Assembly: GCA_016202785.1 (NCBI GenBank)
Contig: JACQOC010000005.1
Span: 1-7,632 of the forward strand
Reading direction: 5' to 3'
Source: Candidatus Aenigmatarchaeota archaeon
GTDB taxonomy: Archaea > Aenigmatarchaeota > Aenigmatarchaeia > QMZP01
Length of the DNA stretch: 7,632 bases
Shown here: one piece after another, positions 1 to 6,803 of the stretch
Position numbering within the stretch: the stretch's first letter is position 1
Layout of the letters: each line of letters opens with the position of its first letter
Position numbers and translations under genes: made by a program
Notes under the pieces: model-generated
The model's database searches: none
What the model saw: only the letters and a program-made list of their open reading frames with translations
What the model was told of the DNA's origin: nothing

Positions 1-3000
1 CCAGCATCTGCGCCACGAGCGCGGCCAATTGCTCCTGGGTTCCGGATCCCTTTAGCTTTGACCTGAACGGCGACGGCAGCTTTGACAACCTGACTGACGG
101 CTTCTGCGAAGTGAAGGCAATTGCGTTCAAGAAGGATTGCAGCCAGACCTGCAACGCCTGCATGTCGCCAGCTTTATGCTCATCCAGTGCGGCCCCCAGC
201 GGCTGTTCCTGGAACATGACATCATCCGGCTTCCCGGTGTGCGTGCCGACCGGCCCGCCGCAGGAAATCTGCTTCGTGCCGGGCGATGAGGATGGCGACG
301 GCCTTGCCGATTGCCTTGACACCAACTCGACCGGCGGCAGCTGCACCCAGAATCCGTTCTGCGGCTTCGGCGCCAGCGGCGCCGGCGTCAGCGGGCCGAT
401 GGGCGGCATGGGTGCGTTCGACTCGCAACTGTGCATACAGTGGGACAACAACCAGACCGGTTGCCTGGGCCAGAAAGGGCCGGTCGCTGCCAGCATGGAA
501 AACCAGTCGGTATGCTTCTTCCACCCAGCTCCTGGCCAGCAGTTTTCCCCGACCAATGGCTGGTGTGACCCGCTGTTCAACCAGCAGCTGTCCGGCGGCA
601 TGGGTGTTGATAAACCGCCGACAATCGTCGGCACTGATGTACTCAACGACGTGGTCGAGCCGTACCTGGATATCGGCCCAGTGGGCGTGCATGAGTCGCC
701 CGGCAAGGCTGACAAGTTCGACCTTGGCATGGCGCTGAGGAACGTCAGCACTGCCGCCTGGTGCAAGAAGTCATATCCAGGTTCCATCAACCTCAGCTCG
801 CTGTTCCTTCGCTATCTGGATGTGGACGAGAACATCAGCAACGGCTGCGCGCTTGAGTCCAACGCCTCCAGCCTGGGCTGGGATTATAAGTTCCGCTACT
901 TCGAGAACGCCACTTCCGGCGAGATCAAGATCGCATTCCGCTGCGTCAACAGCAGCTGGGCGCCAATGGTGGCGCAGACCGTCATCATGAAGGACATGTG
1001 CCTGATGCAGCTTGGCGGCCCGGGCGGCGGCCCTGGCCCTGGCCCAGGCGGACCGCCGGGCGGGGCAGTGCTGGATTTCGCCAACATCAGCGCGGTCAAC
1101 ATCATGATCATCAACAAGGCCGACATCGGCAACCCGAAGAAGGTGCAGCGCTTCTTTGTGGCCACCGGCAACCAGAGCCGGAATGAGAGCAACCCGGTAG
1201 ACGTGGCCGGGCCGTACTACTACACTCCAGGCTCCATCGACGTCAAGTTCGAGAACTGCGCTATTCCCAATGTCGATGAGGACGGCGACGGCCTGGTCTC
1301 GGACAATGACCCGGACTGCCAATCTTTCATGAAGCAGGGTTACATTTCCTTTGAGGTCGGGCCGCAGTGCCAGGACGGTGTCGATAATGACGGCAACGGC
1401 AAGACCGACTGTGCTGACCAGTCGTGCAAGTACGACCCAATCGGCCTGTGCAACAGCGGCCAGGGCATGGTGTGCGACAGCACCGACAAAAAGTCGCCAG
1501 CCTTGAAGTGGCTGGATGTCAAGACCTTCCCGGACTTCGCTTCCATAAAGTTCGACAGCGATGAGCCGGCCAACGGCACCGTACAGTACTATGGCAACGA
1601 CTCGGCCTGCAACTCGATAAACACAACAGTACTGGATTTCGCTTTGCTGAACGCCATCACAAACGACAACTACAAGCCGTGGCATGACGTCCAGTTAGGG
1701 CAGGGGACCTTGAACCTAAGCCTGACCGCGAACCGCACCTACTACTACAAGTTCGTCATGACCGACCTGTGCAACAACAAAGTCACTTCCGCCTGCCTGA
1801 ACTTCACTACCACCACGACCTACAGCTCATTCGTGTTCAAGCCGGTGCCGCCTTCGGGCCTGTTCATCGACATCCCTGAGTTGGGTGTGAGCAATGACAA
1901 CTTCACCTATGCCAAACAGTACAACGCCTCCCAAACCAAGGACATCACGCTGAAGATAAAGGACCCGTCCAACGGCTTCACCATCGAACTGCAGAACGCC
2001 AGCGTGCTGAAGGCGTCAACGCTTAACATCAGCACGCTGTTCATAAACTCAGGCGGCGAGGAATACGTCGGCATGAACACCTCAACCTGGAGCAAGATCC
2101 AGACCGACATGTTCCCGAGCACCATCAACATCACCATACCGGACAACGGCACCGGCCTGTTCAAGTGCGATGAGGGCAACCTGTCCAATTGCGTGAACGT
2201 GTCGTCGATAGCCACCTGCACCTTCGGCACGGTCAACACCACCTGCGTCATTCCGCTGTCCTCCGGCACCGGCTTCTCGGTGTACAAGGTGGCCGGCACG
2301 CAAGCCAGCTCCGGTTCATCCAGCCCCTCCAGCAGCACTAGCACTACCACGACGGCCGGCGGCGGCGGCGGAGGCGTATCCAATGTCACCACAGTCAAAG
2401 GCAGGACTGACAGCGGGGTCCAGAAGCTGGCACCAGGTAATGGGCTGAGGACTAATGCTAAACTGCTGGCTGCAATCGAGAAGGTGCTGGCTAGGGGCAA
2501 ACTCGCCAGTCCTGCGGTCGACAACCTGGTGGCGCTGTCGGATGCGGTAGCAACTGATACCAGCGTGGAGAAGGAGTTCAATTCCGTCTCCGGCAAGACC
2601 ACCATAACCGCTAAGCTGAAATACAGCGGCAAGAAGAAGGCGATGAATTTCATGGTGCACGAGACGCTGCCGAAGACGTTCGCCAACAATGCCAGCCTGA
2701 TAACGGTGTCCGCGCCTGGTGCAACTGTGACTATTGCCAACCCCGACCCGGAGTTCGTGCTGACCTACCCCGAGGTTAGCGAGGGCCAAATCCTGACCGT
2801 CACCTACACCGTGGCCAAGGACCTGAAGTCGATACTTGCCGACACCGCAACAGCGGTGTTTGCCGACGAGCTGGTGGAAGTCCCGGTAGAGGCGCCGGCG
2901 GAACCGGCGGCTGAGACCACGGCTGAGGAGCCGCAGGCAGCTGTGCCGGAAACCCAGGCGCAAGACCAGACTGGCCTGCTGCTTGGGCTGGTCGTGGTGG

Positions 3001-3050
3001 TGGCACTGGTGGTCGGCTTCGTATTGTACCAGAGCAAAAAGAAAAAATAA
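1..3050 (+). CDS. Large Cys-rich, glycosylation-rich surface protein with C-terminal membrane anchor (5' partial)
   Basis: The frame is open from position 3 at the left edge, so the true start and any signal peptide lie outside; the GTG at 111 is internal. About 1015 residues are visible. In order: a Cys-rich region (3 to about 590) with repeated C-x2-C and GCxW-type spacing; acidic calcium-type loops DEDGDG at 285-314, DEDGDG at 1275-1319 and DGVDNDGNG between cysteines at 1368-1427; a Gly/Pro stretch near 1014-1064; a fibronectin-III-like segment (about 1494-1826, with an 'RTYYYKFVMTD' strand); a beta-rich segment ending in 'GFSVYKVAG' (to about 2300); a Ser/Thr/Gly linker (about 2304-2380); a membrane-proximal beta domain (about 2382-2870); a Pro/Glu/Ala linker; one membrane helix (about 2970-3032) and a KKKK tail. 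About 30 N-X-S/T sequons are present. From this layout I infer an S-layer-like, adhesive or envelope protein, anchored with its bulk outside. The exact function is unknown. Confidence 0.85.
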   Translation, partial: SICATSAANCSWVPDPFSFDLNGDGSFDNLTDGFCEVKAIAFKKDCSQTCNACMSPALCSSSAAPSGCSWNMTSSGFPVCVPTGPPQEICFVPGDEDGDGLADCLDTNSTGGSCTQNPFCGFGASGAGVSGPMGGMGAFDSQLCIQWDNNQTGCLGQKGPVAASMENQSVCFFHPAPGQQFSPTNGWCDPLFNQQLSGGMGVDKPPTIVGTDVLNDVVEPYLDIGPVGVHESPGKADKFDLGMALRNVSTAAWCKKSYPGSINLSSLFLRYLDVDENISNGCALESNASSLGWDYKFRYFENATSGEIKIAFRCVNSSWAPMVAQTVIMKDMCLMQLGGPGGGPGPGPGGPPGGAVLDFANISAVNIMIINKADIGNPKKVQRFFVATGNQSRNESNPVDVAGPYYYTPGSIDVKFENCAIPNVDEDGDGLVSDNDPDCQSFMKQGYISFEVGPQCQDGVDNDGNGKTDCADQSCKYDPIGLCNSGQGMVCDSTDKKSPALKWLDVKTFPDFASIKFDSDEPANGTVQYYGNDSACNSINTTVLDFALLNAITNDNYKPWHDVQLGQGTLNLSLTANRTYYYKFVMTDLCNNKVTSACLNFTTTTTYSSFVFKPVPPSGLFIDIPELGVSNDNFTYAKQYNASQTKDITLKIKDPSNGFTIELQNASVLKASTLNISTLFINSGGEEYVGMNTSTWSKIQTDMFPSTINITIPDNGTGLFKCDEGNLSNCVNVSSIATCTFGTVNTTCVIPLSSGTGFSVYKVAGTQASSGSSSPSSSTSTTTTAGGGGGGVSNVTTVKGRTDSGVQKLAPGNGLRTNAKLLAAIEKVLARGKLASPAVDNLVALSDAVATDTSVEKEFNSVSGKTTITAKLKYSGKKKAMNFMVHETLPKTFANNASLITVSAPGATVTIANPDPEFVLTYPEVSEGQILTVTYTVAKDLKSILADTATAVFADELVEVPVEAPAEPAAETTAEEPQAAVPETQAQDQTGLLLGLVVVVALVVGFVLYQSKKKK

Positions 3051-3077
3051 GAGAAGGCCTTTTTAGCCGCTCGACCA

Positions 3078-4082
3078 ATGAATAAGATGCGCACCGGCCA
3101 GATGTTCGTCGTGAGCATGCTGTTCCTGGCCGGGCTGGTTTTCGTTGTTTATGGCCTGCTGCTGCAGTACTCGGCCGCCGACCAGCTTTCGACGGAACGG
3201 CACCGCGACCAGCTTATTTTGCAGAGCCTGGAAGGGCTGCTTGGCGATGCGATAAGCCCGCTGCTGCCCTGCATGGCCGGCACCTGCCTGGCTCTCGACG
3301 GCCAGGACGATTACCTGGAAATGCGCAACGCCAGCCTGCTGGGGAATAGTAGTTTTTCCGTCGAGGCCTGGATACAACCGGCTGATATTGCCGGCAGGAT
3401 GGCCATAGTCTCGGGCAGCGACGCTTCCGGCCAAGGCTTCATTGCCGGCCTAGACGGCGGCCGGCCAGCCATCTGGCTTGGCAGCCGCAGCGCCGCTGGG
3501 GCAGCAACCCTGGCTCCTGGAAGTTGGCACCACTACGCCCTGTCATATTCGATGGACCGCCAAAACGCCACCCGGTTTACCGCCTATCTGGACGGGCAGG
3601 AAGCGGCAGTGCTTTATGGCTCGGCCATGCCCGCCAAGCTGTTGGCCGGCGCCGGCAGCGGCATGCAAAGCTTCCGCGGCCGGATGGATAAAGTGGGGAT
3701 AGATGTCGCTGCGGCCAGCGCCGGCAGCATAAGGCGGCACGCGTTGCGCGCCGGCCAGGCGCAGCACCAATGGGAGCTGGACGAGAATGCCGGCAGCGAG
3801 GCGCGCAGCCAATCCGGCCAGGCCTTCGCCCTGGCCAATTTCAACCAGACGGACGTGTCCGGCTGGCAGGCCCGGTTCAGCTGCAACACCATCCTGGAAC
3901 GCCTGGAAGAAGTTGACGGCTTCGTGCAGCGCGCTGATTTCAAGGGCTACGAGGTACGGCTTATCTACAACGGCAAGCCGCGGCCGGCCATAGATTGCAA
4001 TGGCCAGCCAGGCAAGCTGCTCAACCTGACGGTAAAGATTAGCTCGCCCTTGTCAACCCTAGAAAAGACGCTTAACTATTAG
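3078..4082 (+). CDS. Membrane-anchored LamG/concanavalin-like domain protein with pilin-like N-terminus
   Basis: This 334-residue protein starts with a short basic, Gly-containing leader (MRTG at residues 4-7) and one hydrophobic helix (about 10-29), followed by an amphipathic helix to about 60. Residues about 70-210 look like a LamG/concanavalin jelly roll: 'LDGQDDYLEM', 'FSVEAWIQPAD', 'GSWHHYALSY', 'FTAYLDGQ' and 'FRGRMDKVGID' are typical family strings. Residues 232-250 read 'WELDENAGSEARSQSG', a segment usually found before the jelly roll. Residues 265-334 form a small alpha/beta tail with two cysteines and end in 'KISSPLSTLEKTLNY'. Five N-X-S/T sequons fit an extracellular location. LamG folds commonly bind glycans or proteins, so a surface-binding role is inferred. 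It follows the upstream surface gene by 27 bases with no clear TATA box or Shine-Dalgarno, so co-transcription is likely. ATG at 3087 is an alternative start. Confidence 0.85.
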   Translation: MNKMRTGQMFVVSMLFLAGLVFVVYGLLLQYSAADQLSTERHRDQLILQSLEGLLGDAISPLLPCMAGTCLALDGQDDYLEMRNASLLGNSSFSVEAWIQPADIAGRMAIVSGSDASGQGFIAGLDGGRPAIWLGSRSAAGAATLAPGSWHHYALSYSMDRQNATRFTAYLDGQEAAVLYGSAMPAKLLAGAGSGMQSFRGRMDKVGIDVAAASAGSIRRHALRAGQAQHQWELDENAGSEARSQSGQAFALANFNQTDVSGWQARFSCNTILERLEEVDGFVQRADFKGYEVRLIYNGKPRPAIDCNGQPGKLLNLTVKISSPLSTLEKTLNY

Positions 4083-4085
4083 CGT

Positions 4086-5378
4086 TCACGGCACCAACCG
4101 CTCGGGGGTGCGCGGGAACAGTATGCATTCCTTGATGTTCTCCACCCCGGCGATCTGCTGCACCAGCCGTTCCGCGCCGATGGCGAAGCCGCCGTGCGGC
4201 GGCATGCCGTAGCGGAATGCGTCGATGTAGAACTTGAACTTGGCCGGATCCAGGCCTTTGGCCAGGAACGCCTTGGTCAGCACGTCATGGCGGTGCTCGC
4301 GCTGACCGCCGGACGCTATTTCCATGCCGCGGTTGGCCAGGTCGATGCCGCGGCTGTATTTGCCGTCGGACATGATGTAGAACGGCTTCACTTTGGTCGG
4401 GTATTTGGTGATGAAGTACCATTCATGCCCGTGCTTGAGCATTTCCTGGCCTAGGACTTTCTCTTGCGCGTCTTCCATGTCTGAGCCCCATTCCAAATCG
4501 ATGCCATTCTTGGCCAGGATGGATAGGGCTTGGTCATACTCCAGCCGTTTGAACGGCAGTTCAGGTATGGCAAGCTTGGCGCCCAGTTCGTCGAGGGCGG
4601 CCCTGGCCTGCTTGGCGGCATGCTTTATGGCATGCACCACCAGGCCTTCCGCCACCTTCAGCACGTCCTCTTCGCTCTCGATCCAAGCTATTTCGGTATC
4701 GATGGACAGGAACTCGGAAACGTGGCGGCGGGTATGGAATTTTTCCGCCCTGAATGCTGGCCCTATTTCCCAGATCCGGTCGAGGCCAGAGGCCATCATG
4801 ATCTGCTTGTACAGCTGCGGCGACTGCCGCAGGAACGCTTCCTTATTGTAATAGATGAGGGGAAAAAGCGTCGCGCCGCCTTCCGCGCCTGCCGCCTGGA
4901 TGACCGGGGTATGGATCTCCACGAAGCCGCTGCTGGAGAAATAGTCGCGCACGCCGGCCAATACCGCGTCTTTTAGCGTGAACAACGCCTGCACCTTCGG
5001 GCTTCTTAGGTCCAGGAAGCGGTAGTCGAAGCGGATGTCCAGCCCTGAAACAATCTGCTCTTTTGTTTCAAACGGCAACGGCGATTCCGCCCTAGCAATG
5101 ACTTTAATCTCTTCCGGAATTATTTCGCGGCCGCCAGGTGCCTGTTTTGACGCTGAAACAGTTCCAGTAACAGACACACAGTCCTCCCGGCCGAGGCCTT
5201 CGAACTGCTGGAGCAGCGCATCGGAGACGTTGCCCTTCTTGAGCGTGACCTGGATCTTCCCGGCGCGGTCGCGCAGCAGGAAGAATTTCACTCCGCCCAG
5301 GTCGCGCTTCTGGAACATCCAGCCGCTGACTAGCACTTGCTTGCCGATGTCAGCCGCGTTGCTGTAGAGCCGGTCCAT
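4086..5378 (-). CDS. aspS: Aspartyl-tRNA synthetase, archaeal type, probably non-discriminating (Asp/Asn)
   Basis: This class II synthetase joins aspartate to tRNA using ATP in the cytoplasm. Its 430 residues match the archaeal/eukaryotic-type length, without the large insertion of bacterial AspRS. Residues about 1-100 are the OB-fold anticodon-binding domain ('VSGWMFQKRDLGG', 'GGREIIPEE'). Motif 1 lies near 147-160 ('GFVEIHTPVIQ'), motif 2 at 209-223 (FRAEKFHTRRHVSEF) and motif 3 at 396-405 (GGFAIGAERL). The flexible-loop and aspartate-pocket region 'GAEGGATLFPL' and 'RQSPQLYKQ' is intact. Residues F22 and P81 align with the two positions that, as I recall, separate Asp-specific (Trp, Lys) from non-discriminating (His, Pro) archaeal enzymes. 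P81 suggests that tRNA-Asn is also charged, which would need an amidotransferase elsewhere. The start ATG lies about 25 bases from a TATA box, so the mRNA is probably leaderless. The gene ends 3 bases from the convergent gene. Confidence 0.97.
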   Translation of the reverse strand: MDRLYSNAADIGKQVLVSGWMFQKRDLGGVKFFLLRDRAGKIQVTLKKGNVSDALLQQFEGLGREDCVSVTGTVSASKQAPGGREIIPEEIKVIARAESPLPFETKEQIVSGLDIRFDYRFLDLRSPKVQALFTLKDAVLAGVRDYFSSSGFVEIHTPVIQAAGAEGGATLFPLIYYNKEAFLRQSPQLYKQIMMASGLDRIWEIGPAFRAEKFHTRRHVSEFLSIDTEIAWIESEEDVLKVAEGLVVHAIKHAAKQARAALDELGAKLAIPELPFKRLEYDQALSILAKNGIDLEWGSDMEDAQEKVLGQEMLKHGHEWYFITKYPTKVKPFYIMSDGKYSRGIDLANRGMEIASGGQREHRHDVLTKAFLAKGLDPAKFKFYIDAFRYGMPPHGGFAIGAERLVQQIAGVENIKECILFPRTPERLVP

Positions 5379-5398
5379 CTATTGAATGTGCTGAAGGA

Positions 5399-5407
5399 TA
5401 TTTAAAA
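5399..5407 (-). promoter_or_regulatory. TATA box of aspS
   Basis: On the minus strand this reads TTTTAAATA, centred about 25 bases upstream of the aspS ATG. That spacing places transcription start at or within a few bases of the start codon, so the message is probably leaderless. No Shine-Dalgarno is visible before the ATG, which agrees. The promoter sits in the 73-base gap after the preceding small gene, so aspS has its own promoter. Confidence 0.7.
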
Positions 5408-5451
5408 TCGTACTCTGTGCGCCACACGCGGGCTTACGGATATGGCGGACG

Positions 5452-5688
5452 CTAATTCGGCTCTTCTTCCTGCTCGTCCATCAGCCTAATGATCGTGTCG
5501 CGGGCCTGCCGGCGGCCCAGGCCGGCCATGAGCAAAGCCTTTTCCGCAGCAGCCAGCATGCCGACCTTCATGTATTCCCGGGCGACGTTGATGTAGGACT
5601 CCGGCTCCATGGCCTCGGTGTGGAGGGCGGCCGCCTTCGGCCTGCTGGCCTTGCCGTTCTTGGTCTTTCTGGCTTTCATAAGCATCAT
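5452..5688 (-). CDS. Small helical protein with basic N-terminus and one TPR-like helix pair, function unknown
   Basis: This 78-residue protein is not one I recognise. Residues 1-24 are strongly basic (KARKTKNGK, RPKAAA) and probably disordered. Residues about 30-57 ('YINVAREYMKVG...AEKALLMAG') follow the spacing of a single tetratricopeptide repeat: small residue, Tyr, then Gly four later, Ala five after that, then Leu and Ala. A further helix with RRQARD follows, then an acidic tail (DEQEEEP). One TPR unit alone would not make a solenoid, so it may pack on a partner or dimerise; the basic end could contact nucleic acid. Reality as a gene is supported by its own TATA box 25-32 bases before the ATG at 5688, and by its fit between two genes on the same strand. 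ATG codons at 5685 and 5679 are alternatives. No cysteines or membrane segments. Confidence 0.75.
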   Translation of the reverse strand: MMLMKARKTKNGKASRPKAAALHTEAMEPESYINVAREYMKVGMLAAAEKALLMAGLGRRQARDTIIRLMDEQEEEPN

Positions 5689-5712
5689 TACCTATCAGAA
5701 AGTGGTGATAAT

Positions 5713-5720
5713 CTTTAAAA
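5713..5720 (-). promoter_or_regulatory. TATA box of the 78-residue protein gene
   Basis: The minus strand reads TTTTAAAG, from -32 to -25 relative to the ATG at 5688. This is ideal archaeal spacing for a leaderless message starting at that ATG, and it favours 5688 over the downstream ATG at 5679. It lies in the 47-base gap after the J-domain gene stop. Confidence 0.7.
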
Positions 5721-5735
5721 GGCTTTCGGTGCCCC

Positions 5736-6740
5736 TCAGAATCCGGCCGGACCATAGCCTCGCAAACCGGAGTGGGAATAGATTGATGTTTTTGGCGACT
5801 CTATTGCAATCTTCCCGTCCTTGACTGCCAGGTCCAATGAATGCTTTCTCCACCACCGGCCCTTGGCGAATTCCTTCTGCACATAGCAGCCGGCCCGTTC
5901 CGCAAACTCGTCTTCAGGGGCATATATCATAGGCGCCTTTGCCCGGATAACCCGGCCTTTGGATGCCGGGCCGTCATATACGGTTATGGAGCCGCTGACC
6001 ACGTGCACTATGCCCCTAAGCGCAGTGTCTGCGACAATAACCCGGCCGTTTTCAGCCTTGAAATGCATCTGCTTCCAGCCGGCCACGTGCGCATCGCCGC
6101 CGATGCTCATCCGTATCATGTGCTCGCCTTCATGCAGCCGGGTGAAAACCGCAGCGTTCTTGAGAGCCGACGGGCCGATAACGACCCGGCCGCTGCCCTC
6201 GTAGAGGGCGTCGAGGATCTTGTACTGGTGGCCTTGCGGATCGCTGGCGAAGGACCTGAAGAACCTGGAAGCCTCGTGTGTAGCCTGTTCATACAGCTGT
6301 CGTTGATATTCCTCGATTACGTCCATCGGCTCTTCTGCTGCGTCCTCCTGCTCGATGTCGGCAGGTCTCTGCCTCTGGAAATTTTCAACTATCATTTCTG
6401 AGATTCTGGAGGTGCGCTCGCCGCCAGCTTCGAGGAAGCCATCGAAATACTCGTCAAGCGAGCTTCTCAGGTCATACTGCCGCCTTTCGCCGTACGGCTC
6501 CTCGTCGAGGAGCGTGTCCGCGACCGTTTGCAGCATGGAGAACCTGGAGCTATCGCCGCCCTTCCTGTCCGGATGCAGTTTTTTGGCTAGCCGGCGATAG
6601 GCCTGCTCAATCCTCTCATGCGTGGCGTCCGTTGGCACGCCGAGAAATGCGTAATATCCCCAAGGCCGCTGCAGTTCCTCGGCATCAGCCGCTCCTGACT
6701 TCCAATCGCCTTCCGGGTGCACTGGCACTATGCTTGTCAT
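5736..6740 (-). CDS. J-domain (DnaJ-like) protein with an unassigned beta-rich C-terminal region
   Basis: This 334-residue protein has a J domain at about residues 28-95 ('GYYAFLGVPTDAT', 'IEQAYRRLAKKLHPDRKGG'), with the HPD tripeptide at 56-58 needed to stimulate an Hsp70/DnaK ATPase. There is no Gly/Phe-rich region and no CxxCxGxG zinc repeat, so it is not a canonical DnaJ but a class C-type J protein. Residues about 95-165 are charged and helical (acidic run near EQEDAAEEP). Residues about 165-334 are beta-rich, with recurring short strands ('GRVVIGPSAL', 'GRVIVADTALRGIVHVVSG', 'SITVYDGP', 'GRVIRAKAPMIYAP'). I do not recognise this part; it could be a client-binding or targeting domain. 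No signal peptide or membrane helix, so cytosolic. The ATG at 6740 is preferred over the GTG at 6746 because it sits at leaderless distance from the TATA box at 6761-6770. Confidence 0.9.
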   Translation of the reverse strand: MTSIVPVHPEGDWKSGAADAEELQRPWGYYAFLGVPTDATHERIEQAYRRLAKKLHPDRKGGDSSRFSMLQTVADTLLDEEPYGERRQYDLRSSLDEYFDGFLEAGGERTSRISEMIVENFQRQRPADIEQEDAAEEPMDVIEEYQRQLYEQATHEASRFFRSFASDPQGHQYKILDALYEGSGRVVIGPSALKNAAVFTRLHEGEHMIRMSIGGDAHVAGWKQMHFKAENGRVIVADTALRGIVHVVSGSITVYDGPASKGRVIRAKAPMIYAPEDEFAERAGCYVQKEFAKGRWWRKHSLDLAVKDGKIAIESPKTSIYSHSGLRGYGPAGF

Positions 6741-6760
6741 ACCCACCTAATGCATGGATG

Positions 6761-6770
6761 GGATTTAAGG
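6761..6770 (-). promoter_or_regulatory. TATA box of the J-domain protein gene
   Basis: The minus strand reads CCTTAAATCC, its core about 22-29 bases upstream of the ATG at 6740, giving a leaderless or near-leaderless transcript. GGTGGGT directly before that ATG could act as a ribosome-binding site only if transcription started further upstream; it is too close to the start codon for a standard one. Confidence 0.65.
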
Positions 6771-6793
6771 CTTTCTACGACTCCTAAGTGGCT

Positions 6794-6803
6794 AGAAAAA
6801 TAT
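6794..6803 (-). terminator. T-tract terminator of the SRP RNA gene
   Basis: On the minus strand, just after the closing strand of SRP helix 1 (6806-6814), the sequence runs TATATTTTTC. Archaeal RNA polymerase stops at such U-rich tracts without needing a strong hairpin. This fixes the RNA 3' end near 6797-6803. Confidence 0.6.

Noticed and set aside
111..113. GTG at 111 as the start of the surface protein
   Set aside because: The frame is open to position 3 with the same Cys-rich, sequon-rich composition, and no signal peptide follows the GTG. It is an internal Val codon.
771..1685. A 304-codon open frame on the minus strand inside the surface protein gene
   Set aside because: It lies wholly opposite a gene with clear domains. 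Its composition is the Val/Ala/Arg/His-rich pattern expected from reading GC-rich coding DNA backward, and it has no promoter or recognisable domain.
1907..2740. A 277-codon hydrophobic open frame on the minus strand
   Set aside because: The apparent hydrophobicity comes from reading Asn/Ser/Thr-rich codons of the surface gene in antisense. No TATA box, and the plus-strand frame is much better supported.
3051..3077. Terminator between the two surface genes, based on the TTTTTA run
   Set aside because: The run is short, has no useful stem, and no promoter for the second gene is visible, so read-through and co-transcription are more likely.
6744..6746. GTG at 6746 as the start of the J-domain gene, two codons upstream of the chosen ATG
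   Set aside because: It is too close to the TATA box (about 20 bases), while the ATG at 6740 fits leaderless spacing.
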